This document shows positions 47,227 through 59,515 of a stretch of DNA of 64,000 nucleotides, one piece after another; position 1 is the stretch's first letter, and every line of letters begins with the position of its first letter. The position numbers and the translations under genes were made by a program. Origin of the DNA: Wenjunlia vitaminophila DSM 41686 (GTDB lineage: Bacteria; Actinomycetota; Actinomycetes; Streptomycetales; Streptomycetaceae); contig NZ_KB904660.1 in the NCBI RefSeq assembly GCF_000380165.1, positions 32,906 through 96,905 on the forward strand, written 5' to 3'. Under the pieces are notes generated by a model. It saw only the letters and a list, made by a program, of their open reading frames with translations. It was not told the origin of the DNA and ran no database searches.

Positions 47227-50052
47227 GTGAGCTCGCCCAGCATTGTCCTGAGCCGGGCGCCGGTGGCCACCGGCCGTCCCGGGCTGCTGCCGCCCGTGCT
47301 GGTGGCCCTGCTGTGCATCGCCTACGCCGCGGGTTCCGCCGCCGGCTGGGGCACGGCCTTCCTCGCCGCGGTCATGGGCGACTTCGGGCTGAGTGCGGCC
47401 TCGCTGTGCGCGGGGGCGTCCTGCCTGTGGTACGCGCACCGGTCCCCCGGCTGCAGCCGGCCGGCCTGGGTGCTCTTCGCCACCTCGTCGTTCATGGTGG
47501 CCACCGGCAACGCCGTGTGGGGTTGGTACGAGGTCGTCCTCGACCGCCCGGTGCCCTCGGTGTCGCTGGCCGACTGCTTCTTCCTGCTGTTCGCCCCGCC
47601 GGCCATCGTCGGCCTGCTGGTGCTGGCCAAGCGGCCCTACACCCGGCTCGGCTGGGTCTGCCTCGGGCTCGACAGCTGGCTGATCTCCGGGTCGCTGATC
47701 ACCCTGACCTGGAGCCTGGCGCTGGCGCACACCGCGGACTCCAGCTCGGGGGACTCGCTGCGCACGGCGATCACCCTCGCCTACCCGCTGCTGGACATCG
47801 TCATGGTCAGCATGGTGCTGGCACTGCGCTTCCGCCGCTCGTCCGCCAACCGGGCGGCGGTGAACACCGCGCTCGCCGCGCTCGCCGTCACCGTGCTGTG
47901 CGACGCGCTCTTCACCACCCCGGTGCTGCGGGACAGCTACCGCTCGGGACAGCTCCTGGACGCCGGGTGGTTCAGCGGCAGCATGATGCTGGCCTACGCA
48001 CCCTGGGTCAGCGCCCGCGAGGACGCGGCCAGGGCGACCCGCAGGATGCGCGCCGCGGTGGTCACCCAGCCGGTGCGCCGGGTGGCTGGCGCGCTGACCG
48101 CGCTGACCCCGTACGTCGCCGCCGCGGTGTGCAGCCTGGGCATCATCTACAGCGCCCTGCACGGCCGCCGGGTGGACCGCGTGGTGCTGCTGACCTGCTG
48201 CCTGGTGGTGCTCGCGCTGGCGATCCGGCAGGGCATCATGCTGTTGGACAACATCTCGCTCACCCAGGAGCTGGCGCAGAAGGAGAACCACTTCCGCTCC
48301 CTGGTGCAGGGCTCGAGCGACGTCATCATGATCGCTACCCCCACCGGCGTGCTGCGCTACGTCAGCCCCGCCTCCCAGGGGGTCTACGGGCGGTCCCCGC
48401 AGGACCTGGTCGGCACCGAGTTCGCCCGGCTGGTCCACCCGGCCGACCTGGGCCCGTTGCTCAGGGAGCTGCGCCGTTTCCTCACCGCGCCACCGTCGGA
48501 GGAGGCGGCCACCCGCATCGAGTGCCGCATCCGCTCCGGCAACGGCACCTGGCTGCACGTGGAGTCCACAGTCAACCGGCACCAGGACGGGTTGATCTTC
48601 AACTGCCGGGACGTCACCGAGCGGGTGAGGCTCCAGGCGCAGTTGCAGCACAGCGCCTCCCACGACGCGCTCACCGACCTGCCCAACCGGGCGCTGTTCA
48701 CCGAACGGGTCCGCCAGGCGCTCGGTGGCCGCAGGACGGGCGACGGGGTGGCCGCGGTGCTCTTCATCGACCTGGACGGCTTCAAGGCCGTCAACGACAC
48801 CGTGGGACACCAGGCGGGGGACGAGCTCCTGGTGCACGCCGCCCGCCGGCTCCAGGAGGCGGTCCGGGCGGCGGACACCGTGGCCAGGTTCGGGGGTGAC
48901 GAGTTCGCCGCGCTCGTCTGCGGCGGCAGCGAGGACCGCTACCTGCGCGAGTTCCAGATCCGTGAGGTCGCCGACCGGATCAGGCTCTCCCTCTCTGAGC
49001 CCTACCGGGTGGCCGGCACCACGGTGCGGGTGGCGGCCAGCATCGGGGTGGCGTTCGCCGAGCCCGGCATCACCTGCACCGAGCTGATGCGCAACGCCGA
49101 CCTGGCGATGTACCGCGCCAAGTCCGCCGGCAAGGGCCGCGTGGAGATGTACGTCCCGCAGATGCAGGCGGACGTGGTGCGCCGCACCGAGCTGGCCGGG
49201 CGGCTGCGGGCCGCACTGCACGAGGGCGAGTTCGCCCTGCTGCACCAGCCCGTGGTGGACCTGGTCACCGGCAGGATCTCCATCGTCGAGGCCCAGGCCA
49301 GGTGGCGGTCAGCCCAGGGCATCCTGCTCACCCCGGCGGAGTTCCTGCGGATGGCCGAGGACTCCGGCCGCACCGCCGAGCTCAGCCGCTGGCTCGTGGG
49401 AGAGGCCGTGGAGCAGGCCGCGGACCGGCGCCGGGCCGGGTACCGCACCCCCGTGGCGGTGCGGATCTCCGCCAAGCGACTGCTCGACCGGGGCGTGCCG
49501 GACGACGGCATCGAGGCGGTCGTCCGCCGCCTCGGACTGGCCCCCGACGGCCTGGTGCTCGAGGTCTCGGAGAGCGACCCGCGCGACTCCATGGAGGAGC
49601 TCCAGCGGCGTCTGGAGGGTCTCAAGCGGATGGGGGTGCGGATCGCCCTGGACTGCTTCGGCGCGGGCTCCGGATCGATGACCGCCCTGCGCCGGCTCCC
49701 GGTGGACATAGTCAAGATCGACCGCAGTTTCGTGGAGGGCGTGCTGGAGTGCGACCGGCTCTACAAGCTCACCGCCGGGATGCTCCGGCTCGCCACCGAG
49801 CTGGGTCTGACCACCATCGCCGACGGGGTGGACACCCCGGAGCAGGCACAGGCGCTGCGGGCCATGGGCTGCACCTACGCCCAGGGCCTGGTCTTCTCCG
49901 GGCCCCTGGAGCACAAGCAGCTCGAGCACGCCCTCGCGGCCGGCGCCTACCCGGTGCCACATGCGTCCCCGCCCGCGGTGGTGCCCGCCGGAGCGCTCCC
50001 CGCCCACCACCTTCCTGGCTCGCATGATGAGACGTCCGTCCCACCGGCTTGA
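47227..50052 (+). CDS. Membrane PAS-GGDEF-EAL protein, probable diguanylate cyclase
   Basis: 941 residues from the GTG at 47227, which has GGGCGGGAAG upstream. Residues 15-345 contain about ten hydrophobic segments. A PAS domain follows (about 355-470: [33 protein letters not shown]). The GGDEF domain has [11 protein letters not shown] (near 555) and looks active. The EAL domain is degenerate: EAQARW replaces EALx[12 protein letters not shown] replaces DDFGTG, and the NVS motif reads RIS; phosphodiesterase activity is unlikely. The order just before ilvB recalls the Streptomyces cyclase CdgC. It makes c-di-GMP for BldD-controlled development by inference. Confidence 0.9.
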   Translation: MSSPSIVLSRAPVATGRPGLLPPVLVALLCIAYAAGSAAGWGTAFLAAVMGDFGLSAASLCAGASCLWYAHRSPGCSRPAWVLFATSSFMVATGNAVWGWYEVVLDRPVPSVSLADCFFLLFAPPAIVGLLVLAKRPYTRLGWVCLGLDSWLISGSLITLTWSLALAHTADSSSGDSLRTAITLAYPLLDIVMVSMVLALRFRRSSANRAAVNTALAALAVTVLCDALFTTPVLRDSYRSGQLLDAGWFSGSMMLAYAPWVSAREDAARATRRMRAAVVTQPVRRVAGALTALTPYVAAAVCSLGIIYSALHGRRVDRVVLLTCCLVVLALAIRQGIMLLDNISLTQELAQKENHFRSLVQGSSDVIMIATPTGVLRYVSPASQGVYGRSPQDLVGTEFARLVHPADLGPLLRELRRFLTAPPSEEAATRIECRIRSGNGTWLHVESTVNRHQDGLIFNCRDVTERVRLQAQLQHSASHDALTDLPNRALFTERVRQALGGRRTGDGVAAVLFIDLDGFKAVNDTVGHQAGDELLVHAARRLQEAVRAADTVARFGGDEFAALVCGGSEDRYLREFQIREVADRIRLSLSEPYRVAGTTVRVAASIGVAFAEPGITCTELMRNADLAMYRAKSAGKGRVEMYVPQMQADVVRRTELAGRLRAALHEGEFALLHQPVVDLVTGRISIVEAQARWRSAQGILLTPAEFLRMAEDSGRTAELSRWLVGEAVEQAADRRRAGYRTPVAVRISAKRLLDRGVPDDGIEAVVRRLGLAPDGLVLEVSESDPRDSMEELQRRLEGLKRMGVRIALDCFGAGSGSMTALRRLPVDIVKIDRSFVEGVLECDRLYKLTAGMLRLATELGLTTIADGVDTPEQAQALRAMGCTYAQGLVFSGPLEHKQLEHALAAGAYPVPHASPPAVVPAGALPAHHLPGSHDETSVPPA

Positions 50053-50085
50053 CACTCCGCACGATGTCGGAGGAAGGTCGGTGCC

Positions 50086-50127
50086 ATGCGCACCCGAATT
50101 CTCGTACTCGGCTGGCGCGTCGGCTGA
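50086..50127 (+). CDS. ilvB leader peptide (attenuation)
   Basis: A 13-residue [16 protein letters not shown], from an ATG with GGAGGAAGG upstream. It holds Ile, Leu, Val, Leu in a row plus a later Val, using ATT and GTA codons that are very rare in this genome. A T-run terminator follows 43 nt after its stop (50170-50203). This is the classic design of ribosome-mediated attenuation by branched-chain amino acids. Confidence 0.85.
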   Translation: MRTRILVLGWRVG

Positions 50128-50169
50128 TCCTGGGCGGTCCCGTCCCAGTGATCCCCAAGCTGACGCGCT

Positions 50170-50203
50170 CCCCTCGCTTGCCCAAGGGCACGAGGGGTTT
50201 TTT
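50170..50203 (+). terminator. Attenuator terminator of ilvB
   Basis: CCCCTCG (50170-50176) pairs with CGAGGGG (50191-50197), with an inner TGCCC/GGGCA stem, followed by six T (50198-50203) and a further GTTT. GCGCGTCGGC, at the end of the leader ORF, can pair with GCTGACGCGC upstream, giving an alternative structure. Confidence 0.85.
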
Positions 50204-50260
50204 GTTTGCCGAGAAACCCCACCTTCCCCACCAGCACCACCTCTCGAGAAGAGAAGGCAG

Positions 50261-52120
<1,860 letters not shown>

Positions 52121-52147
52121 CCCGACGAGGAACGGAAGAACCCGACC

Positions 52148-52672
52148 ATGTCCAAGCACACGCTCTCCGTCCTCGTGGAGAACAAGCCCGGGATCCTGGC
52201 CAGGATCGCCGCGCTGTTCTTCCGCCGCGGCTTCAACATCGACTCGCTCGCCGTCGGGACCACCGAGCACCCGGACATCTCCCGGATCACCATCGTGGTG
52301 AGCGTCGAGGAACTGCCCCTGGAGCAGGTCACCAAGCAGCTCAACAAGCTGGTCAACGTGTTGAAGATCGTTGAGCTCGACCCGTCGTCGGCGATCCGGC
52401 GGGAACTGGTCCTGGTGAAGGTCCGGGCCGACAACGAGACGAGATCGCAGATCGTGGAGATCGTCCAGCTCTTCCGGGCCAAGACGGTGGACGTCTCACC
52501 CGACGCGGTCACCATCGAGGCCACCGGCAGCGGCGACAAGCTGGAGGCGATGCTGAAGATGCTGGAGCCGTACGGGATCAAGGAACTGGTCCAGTCCGGC
52601 GTGGTCGCCATCGGTCGCGGCGGGCGGTCCATCACCGACCGGTCGCTGCGCGCGCTGGACCGCTCGGCGTAG
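52148..52672 (+). CDS. ilvN: Acetolactate synthase small (regulatory) subunit
   Basis: 174 residues with an N-terminal ACT domain (SKHTLSVLVENKPGILARIAALFFRRGFNIDSLAVGTTEHPDISR) that binds valine, and the usual C-terminal domain (RELVLVKVRADNETRSQIVEIVQLFRAKTVDVSPDAVTIEATGSGDKLEAML). It raises activity and gives feedback inhibition of IlvB. The start follows GAGGAACGGAAG; it lies 27 nt after ilvB. Confidence 0.96.
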   Translation: MSKHTLSVLVENKPGILARIAALFFRRGFNIDSLAVGTTEHPDISRITIVVSVEELPLEQVTKQLNKLVNVLKIVELDPSSAIRRELVLVKVRADNETRSQIVEIVQLFRAKTVDVSPDAVTIEATGSGDKLEAMLKMLEPYGIKELVQSGVVAIGRGGRSITDRSLRALDRSA

Positions 52673-52831
52673 TCCCCACGGGGCCCGGGCACGGCCCCGG
52701 GCCCGGCTGGGCCGGACCCACGGGGACCCCACCGGGTCCCGGCGTCCCCGGGCCGCGTCCGCCGTCGGCACCCACTGCCGCGGGCGCGCGCCACGTACCG
52801 AGCAACACCCCCACCCCGCGGCATACGGTGT

Positions 52832-52885
52832 GACGCACCACTCGTGAACGACGCACCATCCGCGAACGACGCACCATTCGTGAAC
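52832..52885. repeat. 18-bp tandem repeat, 3 copies, upstream of ilvC
   Basis: Three consecutive 18-bp units (52832-52849, 52850-52867, 52868-52885) of the form GACGCACCA then variable then GAAC, with two or three differences between copies. They end 4 nt before the AAGGAG ribosome binding site of ilvC. Confidence 0.8.
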
Positions 52886-52900
52886 AAGGAGAACTCCGAA

Positions 52901-53899
<999 letters not shown>

Positions 53900-53918
53900 G
53901 CTGCCCCAGGCCGACGGC

Positions 53919-53963
53919 AGGCCCGCCCCCGGTCAGCGCCCAGCGCTGGTCGGGGGCGGGCCT
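53919..53963 (+). terminator. Terminator after ilvC
   Basis: AGGCCCGCCCCCG (53919-53931) pairs with CGGGGGCGGGCCT (53951-53963), with further pairing inside the loop, 20 nt after the ilvC stop. Confidence 0.75.
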
Positions 53964-54157
53964 GCTCCCTTGCCGCCCCGATGACGCGGCGGCGGATTCG
54001 GCCGAACGGCGCGGGAACGTCTCGGCGGGGTGACTAGACTGCGAGTAGCGCGTCAGGCTCACAGCGTCGTGCGTCTTCCACGCGGACATCCCTATCGCCA
54101 TCGCCCGCAGCGCGGCCGAAGGGACCGGTCGTGCGCGAAGGAGCAAGCGAGGACCAC

Positions 54158-55783
54158 GTGAGCACAGCAACCTCTCGGGGGATTCCCCCCGTGCCCCCGA
54201 AGCCTGTCGTACTCATCGCCGAAGAGCTGTCGCCCGCCACCGTGGACGCCCTGGGGCCGGACTTCGAGATCCGCCACTGCAACGGTGCCGACCGGGCCGA
54301 GCTGCTGCCGGCCATCGCCGATGTGGACGCCGTCCTGGTCCGCAGCGCCACCAAGGTGGACGCCGAGGCCATCGCCGCCGCACAGCGGCTGAAGGTGGTC
54401 GCCCGCGCGGGTGTGGGTCTGGACAACGTCGACGTCTCCGCCGCCACCAAGGCCGGGGTGATGGTGGTGAACGCCCCGACGTCGAACATCGTCACCGCCG
54501 CGGAGCTCGCCTGCGGCCTGCTGATCGCCACCGCCCGCAACATCGCCCCGGCCAACGCCGCGCTCCGCAACGGTGAGTGGAAACGCAGCAAGTACACCGG
54601 CGTCGAGCTCAGCGAGAAGGTGCTCGGCGTGGTGGGCCTGGGGCGGATCGGCGTCCTGGTCGCGCAGCGCATGTCGGCGTTCGGCATGAAGGTCGTGGCC
54701 TACGACCCCTATGTGCAGGCGGCCCGCGCCGCCCAGATGGGGGTGCGCCTGCTGAGCCTGGACGAGCTGCTCGAGGTCTCCGACTTCATCACCGTCCACC
54801 TGCCCAAGACCCCGGAGACCATCGGTCTGATCGGCGAGGACGCGCTGCGCAAGGTCAAGCCCTCGGTGCGGATCGTCAACGCCGCCCGCGGCGGGATCGT
54901 GGACGAGGAGGCGCTGGCCAGCGCCCTGAAGGAGGGCCGGGTCGCGGGCGCGGGGCTGGACGTCTTCGCCAAGGAGCCGTGCACCGACTCCCCGCTGTTC
55001 CAGTTCGACAACGTGGTGGCCACCCCGCACCTGGGCGCCTCCACCGACGAGGCACAGGAGAAGGCGGGTGTCGCGGTCGCCAGGTCGGTGCGGCTCGCCC
55101 TCGCGGGCGAGCTGGTCCCGGACGCGGTGAACGTGCAGGGCGGGATCATCGCCCAGGACGTGCGCCCCGGGCTCCCGTTGGCCGAGCGGCTGGGGCGGAT
55201 CTTCACCGCGCTGGCCGGCGAGGTGGCGGTCCGGCTCGACGTGGAGGTGCGCGGCGAGCTGACCCAGCACGACGTGAAGGTGCTGGAGCTGGCGGCGCTC
55301 AAGGGTGTGTTCGCGGACGTGGTGGCGGAGACCGTCAGCTATGTGAACGCGCCGCTCTTCGCCCAGGAGCGCGGTGTCGAGGTGCGGCTGACGACCAGCA
55401 ACGAGAGCCCGGAGTTCCGCAACGTGGTCACCGTGCGAGGCACCCTGGCCAGCGGCGACGAGGTCTCGGTCGCCGGGACGCTGATCGGTCCCAAGCACGC
55501 CCAGAAAATCGTCGGGATCGGGGAGTACGACGTGGACCTCGTGCTCAGCGACCACATGGCGTTCCTGGCCTACGAGGACAGGCCGGGCGTGGTGGGCACT
55601 CTGGGCCGGATCATCGGCGAGGCGGGCATCAACATCGCCGGCATGCAGGTGGCCAGGGCCGCCCAGGGCGGTGAGGCCCTGGTGGCGCTCACCGTGGACA
55701 GCGAGATCCCGCAGTCGGTGCTGACCGAGGTGGCCGGGGAGATCGGCGCCACCTCGGCGCGCGTGGTGAACCTGGCGGACTGA
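54158..55783 (+). CDS. serA: D-3-phosphoglycerate dehydrogenase
   Basis: 541 residues from the GTG at 54158, with AGGA 4-5 nt upstream; a GTG at 54131 would add 9 residues. The order is substrate/nucleotide domains (VVARAGVGLDNVDVSAATKAGVMVVNAPTSN; VVGLGRIGVLVAQRM; catalytic Arg in NAARGGIVDEEAL, Glu in DVFAKEPC, His in TPHLGAST), an intervening ASB domain (about 320-450) and a C-terminal ACT domain (YEDRPGVVGTLGRIIGEAGINIAGMQVARA) for serine binding. This is the long actinobacterial form. First step of serine synthesis. A TAGACT -10-like hexamer at about 54033 may be its promoter. Confidence 0.97.
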   Translation: MSTATSRGIPPVPPKPVVLIAEELSPATVDALGPDFEIRHCNGADRAELLPAIADVDAVLVRSATKVDAEAIAAAQRLKVVARAGVGLDNVDVSAATKAGVMVVNAPTSNIVTAAELACGLLIATARNIAPANAALRNGEWKRSKYTGVELSEKVLGVVGLGRIGVLVAQRMSAFGMKVVAYDPYVQAARAAQMGVRLLSLDELLEVSDFITVHLPKTPETIGLIGEDALRKVKPSVRIVNAARGGIVDEEALASALKEGRVAGAGLDVFAKEPCTDSPLFQFDNVVATPHLGASTDEAQEKAGVAVARSVRLALAGELVPDAVNVQGGIIAQDVRPGLPLAERLGRIFTALAGEVAVRLDVEVRGELTQHDVKVLELAALKGVFADVVAETVSYVNAPLFAQERGVEVRLTTSNESPEFRNVVTVRGTLASGDEVSVAGTLIGPKHAQKIVGIGEYDVDLVLSDHMAFLAYEDRPGVVGTLGRIIGEAGINIAGMQVARAAQGGEALVALTVDSEIPQSVLTEVAGEIGATSARVVNLAD

Positions 55784-56179
55784 GCGTCCCCACCTCACGT
55801 CCCACCTGCCGTGCCCCACCCCCCCCGCGGGGGGTGGGGCACGGCCGTTTCCCGGGGGGGCGGAGCCGCGGGGGAGCGCTCCCGTCTCAGATAGTAGGAA
55901 ACCCTAGTAACTGGCGAGACAACCGGGCTGTCTGCCCTTAGCGTGGAGTTGTCCGACCGTGCGGCGCGTGTCCGCTGGACCCAGCCGACGCGCCGCTCCC
56001 CGGTGCCGCAACAGGCCACCCTCCGCCCCTGCCCACCACCCCGGGTCCTCCCGCGCGGAATCCGCCGCCACCTGCCACCCATGCGGGCGCGGTCCGCCAC
56101 CCGTCGGGGTCGGACGTTCCCCTCCGCTGTGAGAAGCAACCCGTCTGCCGTACCCACCTGCCGTGAAACGGAGTGAGCC
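55784..56179. other. Intergenic region after serA
   Basis: 396 nt. It contains the serA terminator (55809-55844) and an AT-richer patch (about 55888-55920, including ATAGTAGG and CCTAGTAAC) that looks promoter-like for the small gene at 56180. Otherwise no supported gene. Confidence 0.5.
55809..55844 (+). terminator. Terminator of serA
   Basis: CCGTGCCCCACCCCCC (55809-55824) pairs perfectly with GGGGGGTGGGGCACGG (55829-55844), 4-nt loop, 25 nt after the serA stop and followed by CCGTTT. Confidence 0.88.
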
Positions 56180-56287
56180 ATGGACGACAACGCCCGCAAG
56201 CGCGCCACCGAGGCCCTCCAGCGTGCGCTGGACCGCCGGGACAACGGGGGCGAGACCGGCCACGCCCAGGGCGAGGACAACGACTGA
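56180..56287 (+). CDS. Small acidic/basic helical protein (35 aa)
   Basis: MDDNARKRATEALQRALDRRD then NGGETGHAQGEDND. The ATG has GGAG 7 nt upstream and third positions are nearly all G/C, which supports coding. An amphipathic helix (residues 5-20) is followed by a polar acidic tail. I recognise no family. It lies between serA and a convergent metallophosphatase, with its own promoter-like region. Confidence 0.55.
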   Translation: MDDNARKRATEALQRALDRRDNGGETGHAQGEDND

Positions 56288-56327
56288 GCCCGACCTGCCG
56301 GCACCCGGCCCGGCCCCGGCGGCGGGG

Positions 56328-57923
56328 TCAGCGGGCGACCCGGGCCAGGGTGAAGCGGTCCACCAGCGCGCCGGTGTCGGTGAACGCGGAGACCTCCAGC
56401 CGGGTGGTGGCCCCGCGGGGTGCGGGAACCGCCTCCACCTTCAGGAACGAGTACCCCGGGTAGCGCACCCGGGACCACTCCACCACCTCGGCGTCGCGCT
56501 CCCCGGTCTCCGTCCAGCGGTACGTCGCCACCTGCTCCGTGGGGCGGCCGTGGCCGGCGTGGTGGCTCGGCGCGGGGAACCCGTACAGGCCCCGTCCCCC
56601 GCCACCGGCGGTGACGTACACGGTGCCGTCGGTCTGCGGGCGGACGGTGGCGCCGACCGGGACCCGGGCGGTCACCGCGTTCGAGCGCACCGCGTCGGTG
56701 CGCTCGTAGACGTGGTTGTGCCCGTTGACCACCAGGTCCACCCGGTACCGGTCGAACAGCGGGACCCAGTGCTCCCGCACACCCCCGTCCGAGGCGTGGT
56801 CGCGGGTGGTGGAGTAGGCGCAGTGGTGGAAGAAGACCACCACGAAGTCGATGTCCTCCAGGGCCCGCAGGCGAGCCAGTTCCCGGTCGAGCCAGGCGGT
56901 CTGCCGGCCGCCGGTGTAACCGAGGTTGGCCGGGATCTCGTAGGAGACGTCGTTGGCGTCCAGGGCCACCACCGCGACGTTGCCGTAGCGGAAGGAGTAG
57001 GCCCCGGGGGCCAGCGCGGGCAGCGGTCCGCTGTCGGGGAAGGTGAAGCGCGCCTGGTCCCCGCCGTAGCCGGTGGGGGAGTACCACGCTTCCATGTCGT
57101 GGTTGCCGGTGGTGACCATCCACGGCACCCGGGAGGCCACGGGTTCGGTCTGGGTGAAGAACACGTCCCAGGTGCGCGGGTCGTAGGCGTCGCTGGTGGC
57201 GCCGTACCCGCTGGTGTCGGCGTAACAGATGTCCCCCGCGTGCAGGTGGAACGCCGGGTCCTGGGCCAGCACCAGGCTGTCGTTGGCCACGGCGTGGGGG
57301 CCCACGCCCTGGTCACCGAAGGCGGTGAAGCAGAACCGGGTCCTGGCACCGGCGGGGGGAGCGGTGGTGAACGAGCCGATCGCGCCGAGGGCCGGGGACG
57401 ACGCGGGGTCGAAGCCGTCGTGTCCCACCGCGTAGAAGTAGGTGGTGCCGGGCCGCAGCCCGTCCACCGCCACGTGCAGGTAGTACTGCTCCACCGGGCC
57501 CGCCTTCGGACCGAGCGCCGGGGTGTGCAGGGCGCACACCCTGGCGGGTAGCCGCCGGTCCAGTTCCCAGGGCCGCAGGCCGATCCGGGCGAACGGCCGA
57601 CGGACCGCGACGGGGACCTGCCAGGACACCCGGACCTGGGTCCGCGGATCGGCGCCGAACGCGAGGTGCCGGCCGAAGGGGGCGACGGCGACGCCGCGTG
57701 CCACCCCGGTGGCCGGCCTGTCGAGCAGCGTCGGGCCGGCGGGGACGACGGCCCCGGCCGGGCGGGTGAGCAGGGTGTCGGCGCCCACCGCGGCACCGGC
57801 GACCACCGCGCCCCGGCGCAGCACCCCGCGTCGGGTGGGCACCGTCTCGCGCAGGTAGGCGTGCTGCTCGGCCATGCTCAGCCGCTTCGAGGGGTGCGGC
57901 GGGCCCGAATCTGTGCTCCTCAT
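56328..57923 (-). CDS. Secreted metallophosphoesterase (purple acid phosphatase-like)
   Basis: 531 residues from the ATG at 57923 (an ATG at 57875 is the alternative; neither has a strong ribosome binding site). A Tat-type signal is present: PTRRGVLRRGAVVAGAAVGAD. An Fn3-like N-terminal domain (about 95-205) precedes the phosphatase domain with metal ligands in FTAFGDQG, HAGDICYAD, TTGNHDME, FFHHCAYS and NGHNHVYERT. It hydrolyses phosphate esters outside the membrane, probably for phosphate scavenging. An 8-bp palindrome ATGCCACA-TTCC-TGTGGCAT overlaps the start region and may be an operator. Confidence 0.85.
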   Translation of the reverse strand: MRSTDSGPPHPSKRLSMAEQHAYLRETVPTRRGVLRRGAVVAGAAVGADTLLTRPAGAVVPAGPTLLDRPATGVARGVAVAPFGRHLAFGADPRTQVRVSWQVPVAVRRPFARIGLRPWELDRRLPARVCALHTPALGPKAGPVEQYYLHVAVDGLRPGTTYFYAVGHDGFDPASSPALGAIGSFTTAPPAGARTRFCFTAFGDQGVGPHAVANDSLVLAQDPAFHLHAGDICYADTSGYGATSDAYDPRTWDVFFTQTEPVASRVPWMVTTGNHDMEAWYSPTGYGGDQARFTFPDSGPLPALAPGAYSFRYGNVAVVALDANDVSYEIPANLGYTGGRQTAWLDRELARLRALEDIDFVVVFFHHCAYSTTRDHASDGGVREHWVPLFDRYRVDLVVNGHNHVYERTDAVRSNAVTARVPVGATVRPQTDGTVYVTAGGGGRGLYGFPAPSHHAGHGRPTEQVATYRWTETGERDAEVVEWSRVRYPGYSFLKVEAVPAPRGATTRLEVSAFTDTGALVDRFTLARVAR

Positions 57924-58032
57924 GCCACAGGAATGTGGCATACCAGGCAAAGCGGCTGAAGTGTGACACGATGTCTACGGCCATCCGGGAAATGCCTGGC
58001 ACCCCGAACGGCGTCCATATCGTGGACGAGCC

Positions 58033-58061
58033 GTGTCATAGACCGGGACGCCCACTAGCAT
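58033..58061 (+). promoter_or_regulatory. Putative leaderless promoter of leuB
   Basis: GTGTCA (58033-58038) and TAGCAT (58056-58061) are 17 nt apart, and the leuB ATG at 58069 lies 7 nt after the -10. With no ribosome binding site present, a leaderless mRNA is likely. Confidence 0.5.
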
Positions 58062-58068
58062 GCCGCGC

Positions 58069-59139
58069 ATGTCACGCACCCTCCACCTCGCAGTCATTCC
58101 CGGTGACGGTATCGGCCAGGACGTGGTGGCCGAAGGCCTCAAGGTCCTCGACGCCGTCCTGCCCGAGACGGTCCGGGTGGAGACCACCGGATACGACCTC
58201 GGCGCCAGCCGCTACCACGCCACCGGGGAGACCCTGCCCGACGGTGTGCTCAAGGAGCTCCAGAGCCACGACGCCATCCTGCTCGGCGCGATCGGGGACC
58301 CCACGGTCCCGGCCGGGGTGCTCGAGCGGGGACTGCTGCTGAAGCTGCGGTTCGCCTTCGACCACCACGTGAACCTGCGCCCGGCCCGCCTCTTCCCCGG
58401 GGTGGACTCCCCGCTCGCCGCCCACCGCGCCGACGGCGCCGCCCCGGGCGGGCCGGAGATCGACTTCGTGGTGGTGCGGGAGGGCACCGAGGGCCCCTAC
58501 GTGGGCAACGGCGGCCGGCTGCGCGCCGGCACCCCGCACGAGGTGGCCACCGAGGTGAGCCTGAACACGGCGTTCGGCATCGAACGGGTGGTCCGCGACG
58601 CCTTCGCCCGGGCCAAGGCCCGTCCCCGCCGCAAGCTGACCCTGGTCCACAAGACCAACGTGCTGGTGCACGCCGGCCACCTGTGGGACGAGATCTTCCA
58701 GCGGGTGGCCACGGAGTTCCCCGAGGTCACCACCGACTACCTGCACGTGGACGCGGCGACCATCTTCCTGGTGACCCAGCCGGAACGGTTCGACGTCATC
58801 GTCACCGACAACCTCTTCGGCGACATCCTCACCGATCTCGCCGCGGCCATCACCGGTGGCATCGGCCTCGCGGCCAGCGGCAACATCAACCCCAGCGGTG
58901 CCTTCCCGTCCATGTTCGAGCCGGTGCACGGCTCGGCCCCGGACATCGCCGGTACCGGCAAGGCGGACCCCACCGCCACCGTCCTCTCGGTCGCGCTGAT
59001 GCTGCGGCACCTCGGACTCCCCGAGGAGGCCGCCAGGATCGAGTCCGTGGTCGCCGCGGACCTCTCCTCACGCCCGGGTGCGGCCCCGCGGACCACCTCG
59101 CAGATCGGCGACGCGCTCGCGTCCGCCGTGGCCGGCTGA
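58069..59139 (+). CDS. leuB: 3-isopropylmalate dehydrogenase
   Basis: 356 residues from the ATG at 58069 ([26 protein letters not shown]); an ATG three codons earlier is possible. The actinobacterial LeuB features are visible: [24 protein letters not shown], the catalytic Lys in [14 protein letters not shown], the metal site in [17 protein letters not shown] and the adenine-binding [16 protein letters not shown]. Third step of leucine synthesis (oxidative decarboxylation). ilvE lies downstream. leuC/leuD are not in the window. Confidence 0.96.
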   Translation: MSRTLHLAVIPGDGIGQDVVAEGLKVLDAVLPETVRVETTGYDLGASRYHATGETLPDGVLKELQSHDAILLGAIGDPTVPAGVLERGLLLKLRFAFDHHVNLRPARLFPGVDSPLAAHRADGAAPGGPEIDFVVVREGTEGPYVGNGGRLRAGTPHEVATEVSLNTAFGIERVVRDAFARAKARPRRKLTLVHKTNVLVHAGHLWDEIFQRVATEFPEVTTDYLHVDAATIFLVTQPERFDVIVTDNLFGDILTDLAAAITGGIGLAASGNINPSGAFPSMFEPVHGSAPDIAGTGKADPTATVLSVALMLRHLGLPEEAARIESVVAADLSSRPGAAPRTTSQIGDALASAVAG

Positions 59140-59515
59140 CCGAGCCGGCGGTCACGGACCGGTCGGGGGCGCCGCACGGCCGGCGGCCCCGACGGGTCGT
59201 TCCCGGCCCGCAGCCGTTCGTCGGGGCCGGGCCGCCCGCGGGTCCCTCGGCCACCGCCCGAGCGGCGTGGCGGTGCCCGGCCGGCCCCGGTCGCCCCCTT
59301 GGTCCGGTACGTTCCGAGGCTGGGATATCCAGCGGAGGGATGCGACCATCGTCCCAGGGACGCGACCCGCGCCTTTTGCCACGTCTGGCCTGCCGCTTCG
59401 CGGTGGCACCCCGGCACCCCCCTGCCCGAGGTGTCGCCGTCCGACCATAAGCTAGGACGTCCGAGTACCGGTGGGGCGGGTGCGGTCCACCACTACACAG
59501 GTGAAGGACACGAAG
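59140..59515. other. Intergenic region between leuB and ilvE
   Basis: 376 nt without a supported gene. A TAAGCT hexamer near 59449 could be the ilvE -10. A GGTGGCACC core near 59402 recalls a T-box but no specifier stem is recognisable. I assign nothing else. Confidence 0.5.

Noticed and set aside
46879..49245. 788-codon minus-strand frame
   Set aside because: Antisense to the GGDEF-EAL gene, compositionally biased (Gln/His/Gly-rich) and without domains.
59395..59420. GGTGGCACC core resembling a T-box antiterminator before ilvE
   Set aside because: No specifier stem, AG bulge or downstream terminator was found, and the flanks do not match the T-box consensus.
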